NCBI RefSeq assembly: GCF_042682565.1
Contig: NZ_JBHUIC010000004.1
Source of the DNA: Pistricoccus aurantiacus
Lineage (GTDB): Bacteria; Pseudomonadota; Gammaproteobacteria; Pseudomonadales; Halomonadaceae
Reading direction: 5' to 3' (one strand)
Length of the DNA stretch: 64,000 bases
The notes below the pieces were generated by a model. That model was not told the origin of the DNA and searched no databases. It worked only from the letters and a program-made list of their open reading frames with translations. Below, piece after piece: positions 35,449-44,886 of the stretch; the stretch's first letter is position 1; the number at the start of each line of letters is the position of its first letter. The translations under genes were made by a program, and so were the position numbers.

Positions 35449-36723
35449 TCAGAAATTTCCTTTGAACCACCGCTTGATCTTTTCTAACGAGGAAGCCTCG
35501 TTCTTGCTGCCTCGTCGAGAGACGTCTTCGCGCTTGGGTTGCGCCGCGCTTGCACGGCTCTGGCCTTGCCTGGCGTCGTGCATTCCGTAATGTAACAAAC
35601 CCACTCCCGTGGAATAAATCGGATTGCGGACCACATCCGCCAGCCCTCTGACGTTCTGCGGGCAAGCAATGCGAACCGGCATGTGAAAAATCTCCTCCGC
35701 CAGTTCAACCACGCCCTCCATGCGTGACGTGCCGCCGGTCAATACCACGCCGGCGGCCACCAGATCCTCGTAGCCGCTGCGACGCAGCTCATCGCGAATC
35801 AGGGTAAAGAGTTCCTCATAACGCGGTTCGACCACCTCCGCCAAGGCCTGACGGGAAAGATCCCGTGCGGGCCGCTCGCCGACGCTTGGTACCTTGATCA
35901 ACTCATCGCTGGCGGCAAGCTGGGTCAGGGCGCAGGCGTACTTGACCTTGATCTCTTCCGCGTACTGGGTCGGCGTGCGCAGCGCCATGGCGATATCGTT
36001 GGTCACCTGATCCCCGGCGATGGGAATCACCGAAGTATGGCGAATGGCGCCCTCGGTGAACACGGCGATATCCGTGGTGCCCCCACCGATATCCACCATG
36101 CACACGCCCAGTTCCCGCTCGTCCTCCGTCAGCACCGCGTGACTCGAGGCCAACTGTTCCAGCATGATGGCGTCCACTTCCAGGCCGCAGCGGCGCACGC
36201 ACTTCTCGATATTCTGTACTGCATTAAGGGCTGCGGTCACCAGATGCACCCGCGCCTCCAGGCGTACGCCGGACATGCCCAATGGCTCACGAATCCCCTC
36301 CTGGGTATCGATGGCATATTCCTGAGGCAGTACGTGCAGCACCCGTTGTCCTTCTGAAATCGCGCGCGCTCGAGCCGAATCGATCACCCGCTCGATATCG
36401 GAAATACTGACTTCGCGATCCTTGATGGCAACCACTCCATCGGAATTCATCGAACTGATATGACTACCGGCAATGCCCACATAGACCGAGTGAATGTCGC
36501 AGCCCGCCATCAGCTCCGCTTCTTCGACTGCACGCTGAATCGACTGCACGGTGGATTCGATATTGATCACCACGCCTTTCTTCATGCCTCGCGAAGGATG
36601 CGAGCCAATACCGGCGATTTCGATGCCACCATCGTCCGTCGCCTGGCCGACAATGGCCACCACCTTGGATGTTCCGATATCAAGCCCGACTACCATAGAG
36701 GAAGCATTGGATTGAACTGCCAT
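35449..36723 (-). CDS. ftsA: Cell division protein FtsA
   Basis: Actin-like ATPase that tethers FtsZ to the membrane. 424 aa. Phosphate 1 motif is VVGLDIGTSKVVAIVG and phosphate 2 is VDIGGGTTDIAVF; the adenosine motif is in VVLTGGTSRMEG. The C-terminal amphipathic membrane helix SSLEKIKRWFKGNF is clear. The 214-bp gap to ftsQ contains TATACT on the minus strand at 36795-36800 without a convincing -35, so a local ftsAZ promoter is possible but unproven. Confidence 0.97.
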   Translation of the reverse strand: MAVQSNASSMVVGLDIGTSKVVAIVGQATDDGGIEIAGIGSHPSRGMKKGVVINIESTVQSIQRAVEEAELMAGCDIHSVYVGIAGSHISSMNSDGVVAIKDREVSISDIERVIDSARARAISEGQRVLHVLPQEYAIDTQEGIREPLGMSGVRLEARVHLVTAALNAVQNIEKCVRRCGLEVDAIMLEQLASSHAVLTEDERELGVCMVDIGGGTTDIAVFTEGAIRHTSVIPIAGDQVTNDIAMALRTPTQYAEEIKVKYACALTQLAASDELIKVPSVGERPARDLSRQALAEVVEPRYEELFTLIRDELRRSGYEDLVAAGVVLTGGTSRMEGVVELAEEIFHMPVRIACPQNVRGLADVVRNPIYSTGVGLLHYGMHDARQGQSRASAAQPKREDVSRRGSKNEASSLEKIKRWFKGNF

Positions 36724-36937
36724 GGGTCGGGATTACTCCTTGATTTTAATCCGGGTTAAACGTCGGTCAATCCGACGCGAAAATATGAATGGCAAGTATA
36801 GAAAACTTATGCCTAATCACCAGCCTTATCGTGAAATCTGATCCAGAATACGGACATTTATCGTGAAAAGGAACACCCGGTTCGCCCTGTTGGTCAGCCT
36901 TTCGAGCTAAAAAGAGCCCACAGTACCCCCGCGCATT

Positions 36938-37645
36938 CTAATCGTCGATTTCAGTTTCTCCATGCCAGGCAACGGCGACACCATTGGGATATCGCAGGTC
37001 GATGTAGCGAATATGCGACACCTGTTCAGAGAGTCGTCGCTGCCATGCAGCATAGAGACGATCCAGGCGTTCCTCGCGATCACTACGGCCCAGCATGACC
37101 CATACATCATCATCGAACTGTAATCGCCAGGCGCCGCGCGGCTCCAACCTGAGCTGAGTGAGTTGTATCGCCAAGGGCGCCAGACGCCGACGCAGCGTAT
37201 CGTAATAGGCCAGCACTTCCGGCCCACTACCCGGCGGCCCCGCGAGATCCGGCAGACCAACGGGTGGCGACAGCGGCGCGAAGGCAAAGGGCTCGCCCTT
37301 TTCGTTGAGCAGAAATTCGTCTCCCCATCGCGCCACCGGATGCTGCTCGAAAAGCTCGAACACCAGCGCGTTGGGCCATTTTCTGGATATTCTCACTTCC
37401 GACAGCCAGTCGATACGTCGAACACGCTGACGTAATTCGTTCAAATCCACCGAAAGCCAGCTTTCCCCCTTCACAAAAGGCGCAAGACGCGCTTTCAGAT
37501 AGTCCGAGTTGACATGTTCAAACTCTCCGCTGATCGACACTCGTTCGATGGGCTGATCAAGCCACACCCATAGTGCACGGCCGCCGGCGCCCAGCATCAG
37601 GATCAACAGTATCAGTCCGATCAGCGAGCCTCGCCGCATAGCCAT
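36938..37645 (-). CDS. ftsQ: Cell division protein FtsQ
   Basis: Bitopic division protein that recruits FtsL and FtsB. 235 aa, with a short cytoplasmic start, one membrane helix at residues 7-27, the POTRA domain (IERVSISGEFEHVNSDYLKARLAPF) and the beta domain ending near WRLQFDDDVWVMLGR. It follows ddlB by six bases in the usual dcw order. A second ATG two codons in is also possible. The short, divergent sequence is normal for FtsQ. Confidence 0.94.
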   Translation of the reverse strand: MAMRRGSLIGLILLILMLGAGGRALWVWLDQPIERVSISGEFEHVNSDYLKARLAPFVKGESWLSVDLNELRQRVRRIDWLSEVRISRKWPNALVFELFEQHPVARWGDEFLLNEKGEPFAFAPLSPPVGLPDLAGPPGSGPEVLAYYDTLRRRLAPLAIQLTQLRLEPRGAWRLQFDDDVWVMLGRSDREERLDRLYAAWQRRLSEQVSHIRYIDLRYPNGVAVAWHGETEIDD

Positions 37646-37651
37646 CGCGCC

Positions 37652-38590
37652 CTATTCGCCTCTCGCGGTGTCGAGAATCGCCAGCACCAGGGCATCGAAG
37701 TCGAGTCCCGCATGCCGGGCAGCCTGAGGCACCAGGCTGTGGTCGGTCATGCCCGGCACCGTATTGACCTCCAGAAGCCAGAAATTGCCCTGCGCATCGC
37801 GCATCACGTCCACTCGTCCCCAGCCGCGCCCGTCGATGGCCGCGAAGGCTCGCCGACAAAGTTCACCGAGCCGCGCCTCTTCACGCTCATCAAGACCGCA
37901 GGGCAAGTGATACAAGGTGTCATTGGCATGGTATTTGGCGTGGTAATCGTAAAAGCCGCTGGGCACCTCGACACGAATCGCCGGCAGCACCCTGTCGCCA
38001 AGCAGCGACAGGGTGTATTCCTCACCTTGAATGAAGCGTTCCGCCATGACCGCCGCGTCGAAGCGGGACGCTTCCCGATACGCCGCAGCGAGCGTCTGTG
38101 CATCCTCGACGATGGTGATGCCCAAGGTAGAGCCTTCATGTACCGGCTTGACGATCAGCGGCAGCCCGAGTCGCTCGCAAACTCGGGACCAGTCGCTGTC
38201 CGCAGACAGCATGATGCTATCCGGCGTGGGAAGCTCCAGGGCACGCCACAGCGCCTTGGTACGTTCCTTGTCCATGCCCAGCGCCGAGGCCATGACCCCA
38301 CTGCCGGTGTAGGGAATATCGAGAAGCTCCAGGGCGCCTTGCAGCGTGCCATCCTCGCCGCCGCGTCCGTGAAGAGCGATGAACACGCGATCCGGCGCCA
38401 GGGCTTCCAGGCCGATCAGCCCGCCTTCCGCCAGATCGTAACCGACCGCATTCACGCCGCTGCGCTGAAGAGACGTCAGCACCGCCGCGCCGCTGGTCAG
38501 AGACACCTCCCGCTCCGCGGAATGCCCCCCGTATACCACCACCACGCGGTCAGAATTCAGCGCGGCAGCGTTGGGTTCGTCTTCTCTCAT
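37652..38590 (-). CDS. ddlB: D-alanine--D-alanine ligase DdlB
   Basis: ATP-grasp enzyme that makes the D-Ala-D-Ala dipeptide of peptidoglycan. 312 aa. The start VVVVYGGHSAEREVSLTSG, the central LHGRGGEDGTLQG and the ligand site LEVNTVPGMTDHSLVPQAA are family hallmarks. It overlaps murC by 4 nt (ATGA), so it is translationally coupled, and lies immediately before ftsQ. Confidence 0.97.
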   Translation of the reverse strand: MREDEPNAAALNSDRVVVVYGGHSAEREVSLTSGAAVLTSLQRSGVNAVGYDLAEGGLIGLEALAPDRVFIALHGRGGEDGTLQGALELLDIPYTGSGVMASALGMDKERTKALWRALELPTPDSIMLSADSDWSRVCERLGLPLIVKPVHEGSTLGITIVEDAQTLAAAYREASRFDAAVMAERFIQGEEYTLSLLGDRVLPAIRVEVPSGFYDYHAKYHANDTLYHLPCGLDEREEARLGELCRRAFAAIDGRGWGRVDVMRDAQGNFWLLEVNTVPGMTDHSLVPQAARHAGLDFDALVLAILDTARGE

Positions 38591-40032
38591 AGGGTTACCT
38601 CGTCAAGCTTCAGGCGATGTTCCGCCAGGCGCAGGGCGATGCCGCCCACGTCCCCGGCGCCTTGGGTAATCAGGATATCCTCTGGGCGCAGTACCCGAGA
38701 CAGCAGGTCCGGCAGTTCCGTCTTGGTGGCGGCGAACAGCGGGTCGACCTTGCCACGCTGGCGTATCGAACCGGCGAGCGCCTTGCCGTCCGCGCCGGCC
38801 AGGGGCGCCTCTCCCGCCGCATAGATGTCCAGCAGCACCAGCGTATCGACCTCGGAGAGCACCCGAACGAAATCCTCGTAGAGATCCCGGGTTCGGGAGT
38901 AGCGATGCGGCTGATAGACCATGACCAGACGCCGACTGGGCCAGCCGGCCCGCACCGCGCGAATCACCATCTCGACTTCCCGGGGATGATGACCGTAGTC
39001 GTCCACCAGCATGACCTCGCCATCGCCCCCGGGAGCAGGAAAATGCCCGTGCACCTGGAAGCGCCGGCCGACCCCGGCGAAGCCGGCGAGCCCCCTGAGA
39101 ATCGCCGCGTCCGATACCCCGGCATCGCTGGCGACGACGATGGCCGCCAGGGCGTTCAGGGCGTTGTGCTCTCCGGGCATGGCCAGGCGCACCGGCAGCG
39201 GTTCCCGCCCTTCCGGGCGCAGGGCGGTGAAGTGCACCTGCCCCGCTTCCTGGCGAAAATCGACGATGCGATAATCCGCTTCCGCGTGAAAGCCATAAGT
39301 GACGAAATGGCGCTGCACGCGGTCCAGCAGGCTGCGCACGTGATCGTCATCGATGCAGAGGATCGCCAGGCCGTAGAAAGGTAGGTTGTGCAGGAAATCA
39401 ACGAAGGTCGTCTTCAGGCGTTCGAAATCCCCGCCATAGGTCGCCATGTGATCCGCGTCGATATTGGTGACGATGGACACCATCGGCTGCAGATGCAGGA
39501 AGGACGCATCGGATTCGTCCGCCTCGGCGACCAGATAATCCCCCTCTCCCAATCGCGCGTTGGTGCCGGCGCTGGTCAGCTTGCCGCCGATGACGAAGGT
39601 CGGATCCAGCCCGCCTTCCGCCAGCAGGGTAGCGGTGATGCTGGTGGTAGTGGTCTTGCCGTGGGTGCCCGCCACCGCGATACCGTGACGAAAGCGCATC
39701 AGTTCCGCGAGCATCTGGGCGCGGCGCACCACGGGTATGCGATGCGCCTGGGCCCAGCGAATCTCTGGATTGGTGTCGTCCACCGCCGTCGATACCACCA
39801 CCACATCCGCCTGCTGGACATTCTCCTCGCCATGACCGATGGCGACACGAATCCCGCACGTTCGCAGATGGGTGGTGACCGGCGATTCTCTGAGATCACT
39901 GCCGCTGACCTGGTATCCCTGATTGGCCAGCACCTCGGCAATACCGCACATGCCGACGCCGCCGATACCCACGAAATGAATATTCCTGATACGGCGCATG
40001 CCAAGTCCACGATAAGGCGAATCCTGTTGCAT
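38587..40032 (-). CDS. murC: UDP-N-acetylmuramate--L-alanine ligase MurC
   Basis: Adds the first amino acid of the stem peptide. 481 aa with three Mur ligase domains: an N-terminal Rossmann region (IHFVGIGGVGMCGIAEVL), the ATP loop GTHGKTTTTS, and a C-terminal domain with DDYGHHPREV. The ATG at 40032 has AAGGA ten bases upstream; an ATG 16 codons earlier lies inside the murG end and was not used. It lies between murG and ddlB. Confidence 0.97.
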   Translation of the reverse strand: MQQDSPYRGLGMRRIRNIHFVGIGGVGMCGIAEVLANQGYQVSGSDLRESPVTTHLRTCGIRVAIGHGEENVQQADVVVVSTAVDDTNPEIRWAQAHRIPVVRRAQMLAELMRFRHGIAVAGTHGKTTTTSITATLLAEGGLDPTFVIGGKLTSAGTNARLGEGDYLVAEADESDASFLHLQPMVSIVTNIDADHMATYGGDFERLKTTFVDFLHNLPFYGLAILCIDDDHVRSLLDRVQRHFVTYGFHAEADYRIVDFRQEAGQVHFTALRPEGREPLPVRLAMPGEHNALNALAAIVVASDAGVSDAAILRGLAGFAGVGRRFQVHGHFPAPGGDGEVMLVDDYGHHPREVEMVIRAVRAGWPSRRLVMVYQPHRYSRTRDLYEDFVRVLSEVDTLVLLDIYAAGEAPLAGADGKALAGSIRQRGKVDPLFAATKTELPDLLSRVLRPEDILITQGAGDVGGIALRLAEHRLKLDEVTL

Positions 40033-40048
40033 GACGCCCAATTCCTTG

Positions 40049-41140
40049 TTATTGCTCAAAACCAACCTCCATGCAGCCATCGGCCAGCCGCTCTATCGCA
40101 TCGAGTCGAGCGTTGGCCCGGGCCTTGCTCGCCATGCCCGCCAGTATGGCGGGATTCAGAAGCGTCGCAAGCCGATCGCCCAGTGCTTCGGCGGTCAGAC
40201 CGGCCTGAGGCATCAGTTGTGCCGCCTCCACGTCCAGCAGCACTCGGGCGTTGGCGGTTTGATGGTCGTCCACCGCGTGAGGATATGGCACCAGCAGCGC
40301 TGGCTTGGCGGCGGCGGCGAGTTCCGAGATCGTCAAGGCACCGGCACGGCACACTACCAGATCCGCCCAGTCATAGGCGGCTGCCATGTCGTCGATAAAG
40401 GCGGTAACTTCCGCCTCGATGCCTTGCTCCGCGTAGGCCTGGCGAGTCACTGCATCCTTGTCCCGCCCCGCCTGATGAAACACTTCCGGGCGCTTCTCCA
40501 CCCCCAGGCGCGCCAAGGCTTCGGGAAGATAGCGATTCAAGGCCAGGGCGCCAAGGGAACCTCCCACCACCAGCAGGCGCAGGCGTCTTTCCCGCATGAT
40601 TTCCACGGATCGAGGCATCTCGCCCAAGGCAGCGATATCACGACGCACCGGATTGCCGATCACCTGGACGGAACGTCCAGAGATCGCACCAGGAAAGGCC
40701 ACATAGATGCGCCGCGCCAGCTTCGCCAAAGCGCGATTGGTGAGTCCCGCCAAGGCGTTCTGCTCGTGAATGACCAGCGGGCGACGCATCAACCAGGCGG
40801 CCAGCCCCCCCGGGCCGCTGGCAAAGCCACCAAGCCCCACCACCACCTGGGGGTCGTAGTCAGCGATCACTCGGCGAGCCTGCCATACCGCACGGCTGAG
40901 CCGCCAGGGAACCGCCAGCCAGCCGGCGATGCCGTTACCTCGCAGCCCCGAGACGGCCACTCGATGCAGCGGGATATCCGCCTCCGGCACCAGGCGATTC
41001 TCGATGCCGCGGGGGCTGCCCAGCCATTCCACTTTCACGCCCCGCCCTCGCAGTTCTTTTGCCAGGGAAAGCGCGGGAATGACATGGCCACCGGTCCCCC
41101 CGGCCATGATCAGAGCGCGACGTGCTGCCGGTGCATTCAT
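40049..41140 (-). CDS. murG: Lipid II synthase MurG
   Basis: GT28-family transferase that adds GlcNAc to lipid I at the inner membrane face. 363 aa. The N-terminal GGTGGHVIPALSLA loop, HEQNALAGLTNR, and the C-terminal donor-binding stretch CRAGALTISELAAAAKPALLVP are diagnostic. The ATG at 41140 overlaps the ftsW stop by 4 nt. The same frame stays open into ftsW, but that part is only an antiframe of ftsW. Confidence 0.97.
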   Translation of the reverse strand: MNAPAARRALIMAGGTGGHVIPALSLAKELRGRGVKVEWLGSPRGIENRLVPEADIPLHRVAVSGLRGNGIAGWLAVPWRLSRAVWQARRVIADYDPQVVVGLGGFASGPGGLAAWLMRRPLVIHEQNALAGLTNRALAKLARRIYVAFPGAISGRSVQVIGNPVRRDIAALGEMPRSVEIMRERRLRLLVVGGSLGALALNRYLPEALARLGVEKRPEVFHQAGRDKDAVTRQAYAEQGIEAEVTAFIDDMAAAYDWADLVVCRAGALTISELAAAAKPALLVPYPHAVDDHQTANARVLLDVEAAQLMPQAGLTAEALGDRLATLLNPAILAGMASKARANARLDAIERLADGCMEVGFEQ

Positions 41141-42351
41141 GCTCGCTCTCCACTGACCTGGCCGGAGGGACGCCGCGCGGCGGTGGGCCGCGAGCGTCGC
41201 ACCGCGCGCCGGGTATCCACATCGACCCGGACGAGCAGCGCCACCATTACCGCGCTGATCAACAGGCTGGAGCCGCCATAGCTGAGCAGGGGCAGCGTCA
41301 GCCCCTTGGTCGGCAGCATGCCGGTACTGACCGCAATATTGATGAAAGCCTGGGAACCGAGAACCAGGGCAATGCCGTAGCTCAAATAGGCGGCAAAAGG
41401 CAGTCGCGCCAGTTCCGCCCGGCGCCCGGCGGCCAGGGCGCGATAGACCAGCAGCGCGAACAGGCCGATGACCGCCATGGCGCCTACCAGTCCGAGCTCC
41501 TCGGCGATGACCGCGAACACGAAATCCGTGTGCGCTTCCGGCAGGTAGAAAAGCTTCTGGATGCTGTTGCCGAGTCCCAGGCCGAACCATTGTCCCCGCC
41601 CGTAGGCGATCAACGCCTGGGTCAACTGATAGCCGCTGGCGAACTGATCCGCCCAGGGATCGGCGAAGCTCGTCAGGCGCGCCAGGCGGTAGGGTTCCGC
41701 CACTGCCGCCAGAGCGCCCAGTACCACCAGGATCACCGCCAGCAGGAAAAAGCGCCACAGCGGCGCGCCGGACATCAGCAGCATGCCCATCACGCAGCCG
41801 GTCATGACCACCACGGCACCGTAGTCCGGCTCGAGAATCAGCAGCATGGCGAAGATGCCCATCACCATCAGCGGACGCAGAAAAGCGCCCCACTCCTGGC
41901 GCACTTGAGGCAGAAAACGCTCGAGATAGCTCGCCACATAAATGATCAGGCATAGCTTGGCGATTTCCGAGGCCTGCAGATTGAGCGGAATGCCGGGAAG
42001 CGAAATCCACCGCTTGCTGCCGTTGACCTCGCGGCCCACGAACAGTACCGCGATCAACAACACGATACCCAGCAGCAGCAGGAACTGGCCGTTGACCCGC
42101 CACCAGCCCAGAGGGACCTTGTAGGCTACCAGGCCGACGGTAATGGCAAGCAGTACGAAGATGCCGTGACGCAGGCTGAAATAGTAGGGATTACCCGTCA
42201 GCCCGGTGGCGACTTCCGTGGAGGCAGAGGTCACCATGACCCAGCCAATCAGCATCAGCGAAAGCGCGGCGAAAAGCAGCCAGCCGTCGAAGGGCTGATC
42301 CGCGGTGGAAAGCCTTGCGGTCATCCGCTTCAAACCGGCAACTAGCCTCAT
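41137..42351 (-). CDS. ftsW: Septal peptidoglycan glycosyltransferase FtsW
   Basis: SEDS-family polymerase that works with FtsI at the septum. 404 aa with about ten membrane helices. Conserved parts include GSKRWISLPGIPLNLQASEIAK, LLILEPDYGAVVV, and the C-terminal region with STGMLPTKGLTLPLLSYGGSS. A basic tail follows residue 375. It overlaps murD by 4 nt upstream and murG by 4 nt downstream. Confidence 0.96.
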   Translation of the reverse strand: MRLVAGLKRMTARLSTADQPFDGWLLFAALSLMLIGWVMVTSASTEVATGLTGNPYYFSLRHGIFVLLAITVGLVAYKVPLGWWRVNGQFLLLLGIVLLIAVLFVGREVNGSKRWISLPGIPLNLQASEIAKLCLIIYVASYLERFLPQVRQEWGAFLRPLMVMGIFAMLLILEPDYGAVVVMTGCVMGMLLMSGAPLWRFFLLAVILVVLGALAAVAEPYRLARLTSFADPWADQFASGYQLTQALIAYGRGQWFGLGLGNSIQKLFYLPEAHTDFVFAVIAEELGLVGAMAVIGLFALLVYRALAAGRRAELARLPFAAYLSYGIALVLGSQAFINIAVSTGMLPTKGLTLPLLSYGGSSLLISAVMVALLVRVDVDTRRAVRRSRPTAARRPSGQVSGERA

Positions 42352-43760
42352 GAGTTCGACTCCTCGATCTGACCGGATACCTGCTCCAGCACCCAGCGGC
42401 GAAAGGTTTCTCCGCGCGCGATATAGCTGGGGAATTGATCGAGGCTGGCGCAGGCCGGCGACAGTAGCACGCAGTCGCCGGGTTCCACGATACGCCTGGC
42501 CTGCTCCAAGGCCTCATTCATGCCAGCGAATTCACTTACCGACACCTGCTTGCGCACCGCGTCCGCTAGCCGCGGACCATCGATTCCGAAGGTCAGTACC
42601 CGACGAGCATAGCGGGAAAGCGGCTCGCCCAAGGGCGAGAAATCCGCGCCCTTGCCCTGCCCTCCGGCCAGCAGGATCAGCTTGCCCGTCAGGGTCGGCC
42701 CCAGGCCGTTGATGGCGGCCAGGGTGGCACCGACGTTGGTACCCTTGGAATCGTTGATCCAGCTCACCCCATCCACCTCAACAATGACCTCGCAACGATG
42801 TGGCAACCCCTCGAACCGCTCCAGCACCTCGAGCATGGCCTTCATCGGAAGGCCCAGTTGGTGGCCCATGGCCAGGGCCGCCAGGGCATTCGCCTGATGA
42901 TGACGGCCTTTGAGCTTCACGCGCGAGCAGGCCAGCAAAGCTTCGTCACCGTGCATCAGCCAGGCACCCTGGCCCGGCACGGGCTCGCCGATGCCCCACT
43001 GACGGCCCAACGGCGGCTGGGTGGTGAATTCATCCGCTGACAAAGCCGGATCGTCCGGCCAGGTCAGGGGCTCCTCCACGTTGACCACCGCATGACCCGC
43101 GCCACGGAAGATCGATGATTTGGCACGGCGATAGGCATCGAGACTTCCATGGCGATCCAGATGATCTTCACTCAGGTTGAGGAAGGCGACGCTGTCAGCC
43201 TCGAGTCGCGGGGTCATTTCCAGTTGAAAACTCGAAAGCTCCAGCACGAAAAGTGCCGACTGAGAATACTCATGCAGCAGATCCAGCGCTGGAGTGCCCA
43301 GGTTGCCTCCTACCGCGACGTCGATACCGGCATTTCGCGCCATGTCTCCCAGCAGAGTAGTCACCGTCGACTTGGCGTTGGAGCCGGTGATCGCGGCGAC
43401 TCGCCCGGGATTGGCACGCTTGTTCAGCGCACGGCGAAAAAGAGCGATCTCTCCCACCAGGCGCGGCTCGCCGGTGACGGGATTGAGCGACTCCGCAAGC
43501 CCCTCGAGCCCAGGCGTGCGGGGATCGACCCCCGGACTCAGCACCACTTCCCGGGCCTTGCACAGGTTTAGCTCGGTCAAGGGACCGCAGTGTACCGCCA
43601 CTTGCGGATAGGCCTTCTGAAACGCCGCCAGCCCGGGAGGCACTGATCGGGTGTCCGCCATCATGAAAGGCCTGCCCAGGCGTGTCAGATACCGGGCGAT
43701 CGCCGTTCCGGATACCCCCAGTCCCACTACCAGGGTGGTATCTTCAGGCACCTCGATCAT
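42348..43760 (-). CDS. murD: UDP-N-acetylmuramoylalanine--D-glutamate ligase MurD
   Basis: Adds D-glutamate to UDP-MurNAc-L-Ala. 470 aa; Rossmann start TLVVGLGVSGTAIARYL, ATP loop ITGSNAKSTVTTLLG, and the ligase-family NDSKGTNVGATLAA motif. The loop reads GSNAKST, where GTNGKST is more usual; Ala replaces the Gly before Lys but the essential Lys is present. The ATG at 43760 has AAGGAAA upstream and was preferred over a GTG at 43781. Confidence 0.96.
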   Translation of the reverse strand: MIEVPEDTTLVVGLGVSGTAIARYLTRLGRPFMMADTRSVPPGLAAFQKAYPQVAVHCGPLTELNLCKAREVVLSPGVDPRTPGLEGLAESLNPVTGEPRLVGEIALFRRALNKRANPGRVAAITGSNAKSTVTTLLGDMARNAGIDVAVGGNLGTPALDLLHEYSQSALFVLELSSFQLEMTPRLEADSVAFLNLSEDHLDRHGSLDAYRRAKSSIFRGAGHAVVNVEEPLTWPDDPALSADEFTTQPPLGRQWGIGEPVPGQGAWLMHGDEALLACSRVKLKGRHHQANALAALAMGHQLGLPMKAMLEVLERFEGLPHRCEVIVEVDGVSWINDSKGTNVGATLAAINGLGPTLTGKLILLAGGQGKGADFSPLGEPLSRYARRVLTFGIDGPRLADAVRKQVSVSEFAGMNEALEQARRIVEPGDCVLLSPACASLDQFPSYIARGETFRRWVLEQVSGQIEESNS

Positions 43761-43794
43761 GGCTGCTTTCCTTTCGCTCACGTCAACACCGATC

Positions 43795-44877
43795 CTAGCG
43801 AATCTTCAAAGTGGCAAGGCCCAGCAGCACCAGCACCACGGTAATGATCCAGAAGCGCACGATGACCCGTGGTTCCGGCCAGCCCTTGAGCTCGAAATGA
43901 TGATGCAGCGGCGCCATGCGAAAGATGCGGCGCCCGGTCATCTTGTAGGAACCCACCTGCAGGATCACCGACAGGGTTTCCATGACGAAGACCCCGCCCA
44001 TGATGAACAGCACGATTTCCTGGCGCACGATCACCGCCACCACCCCCAGGGCCGCTCCCAGGGCCAGGGAGCCGACGTCTCCCATGAATACCTGGGCCGG
44101 ATAGGTGTTGAACCACAGGAAACCCAGCCCGGCGCCGGCGATGGTGCCGCAGAATACCGCCAGCTCTCCGGCGCCGGAGATCATCGGAATATGCAGATAG
44201 TCGGCGAACACCGCGTTGCCGCTGACGTAAGCGAATACCGCAAGCCCCATGGCCACCAGTACCGTGGGCATGATCGCCAGACCGTCCAGTCCATCCGTCA
44301 GATTGACCGCGTTGGAACTGCCGACAATCACGAAGTAGCTGAGTATCACGAAGAAAACCCCCAGCGGCAGGATGATCTCCTTGAAGAACGGCACCAGCAG
44401 GCTGATCTCCACCGGGCTTGCGGCGGTGAAGTATAGTACCAGCGCCGCCCCCAGACCGATGACCGACTGCCAGAAATATTTCCAGCGGGCCGGCAGGCCG
44501 CGAGGATTCTTTTCCACCACCTTGCGATAGTCGTCGATCCATCCGATCGCGCCGAATCCCAAAGTCACCGCCAGGGTCAGCCAAACGTAATGGTTGGTGA
44601 GATCCGCCCAGAGCAGGGTACTGATCGCCATGGCGATCAGGATCATCGCCCCGCCCATGGTCGGGGTGCCGGCCTTGGAAAGGTGCGACTGCGGGCCGTC
44701 ATCCCGCACCGCCTGGCCGATCTGGCGTTCCACCAGACGTCGAATCACCAGCGGCCCCAGCCACAGACACAGCAGCAAAGCTGTCAGCGCGCCTAGCACG
44801 ATGCGTAGCGTCTGATAGCTGAAGGCATTGAAGGCGCTTTGAAATTGGGCCAGAAATTCAGCCAGAAAAAGCAGCAT
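43795..44877 (-). CDS. mraY: Phospho-MurNAc-pentapeptide transferase MraY
   Basis: Integral membrane enzyme that makes lipid I from UDP-MurNAc-pentapeptide and undecaprenyl phosphate. 360 aa with ten helices. The Asp-rich catalytic segments GWIDDYRKV and NLTDGLDGLAIMP and the HHHFELKGWPEPRVIVRFWI signature near the end are all present. AAGGTG precedes the ATG. It lies nine bases after murF. Confidence 0.97.
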   Translation of the reverse strand: MLLFLAEFLAQFQSAFNAFSYQTLRIVLGALTALLLCLWLGPLVIRRLVERQIGQAVRDDGPQSHLSKAGTPTMGGAMILIAMAISTLLWADLTNHYVWLTLAVTLGFGAIGWIDDYRKVVEKNPRGLPARWKYFWQSVIGLGAALVLYFTAASPVEISLLVPFFKEIILPLGVFFVILSYFVIVGSSNAVNLTDGLDGLAIMPTVLVAMGLAVFAYVSGNAVFADYLHIPMISGAGELAVFCGTIAGAGLGFLWFNTYPAQVFMGDVGSLALGAALGVVAVIVRQEIVLFIMGGVFVMETLSVILQVGSYKMTGRRIFRMAPLHHHFELKGWPEPRVIVRFWIITVVLVLLGLATLKIR

Positions 44878-44886
44878 GTATCGTGT

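Noticed and set aside
41141..42103. 321-codon open extension upstream of murG
   Set aside because: It is an alternate frame of ftsW; murG's conserved start follows the ATGA overlap at 41140.
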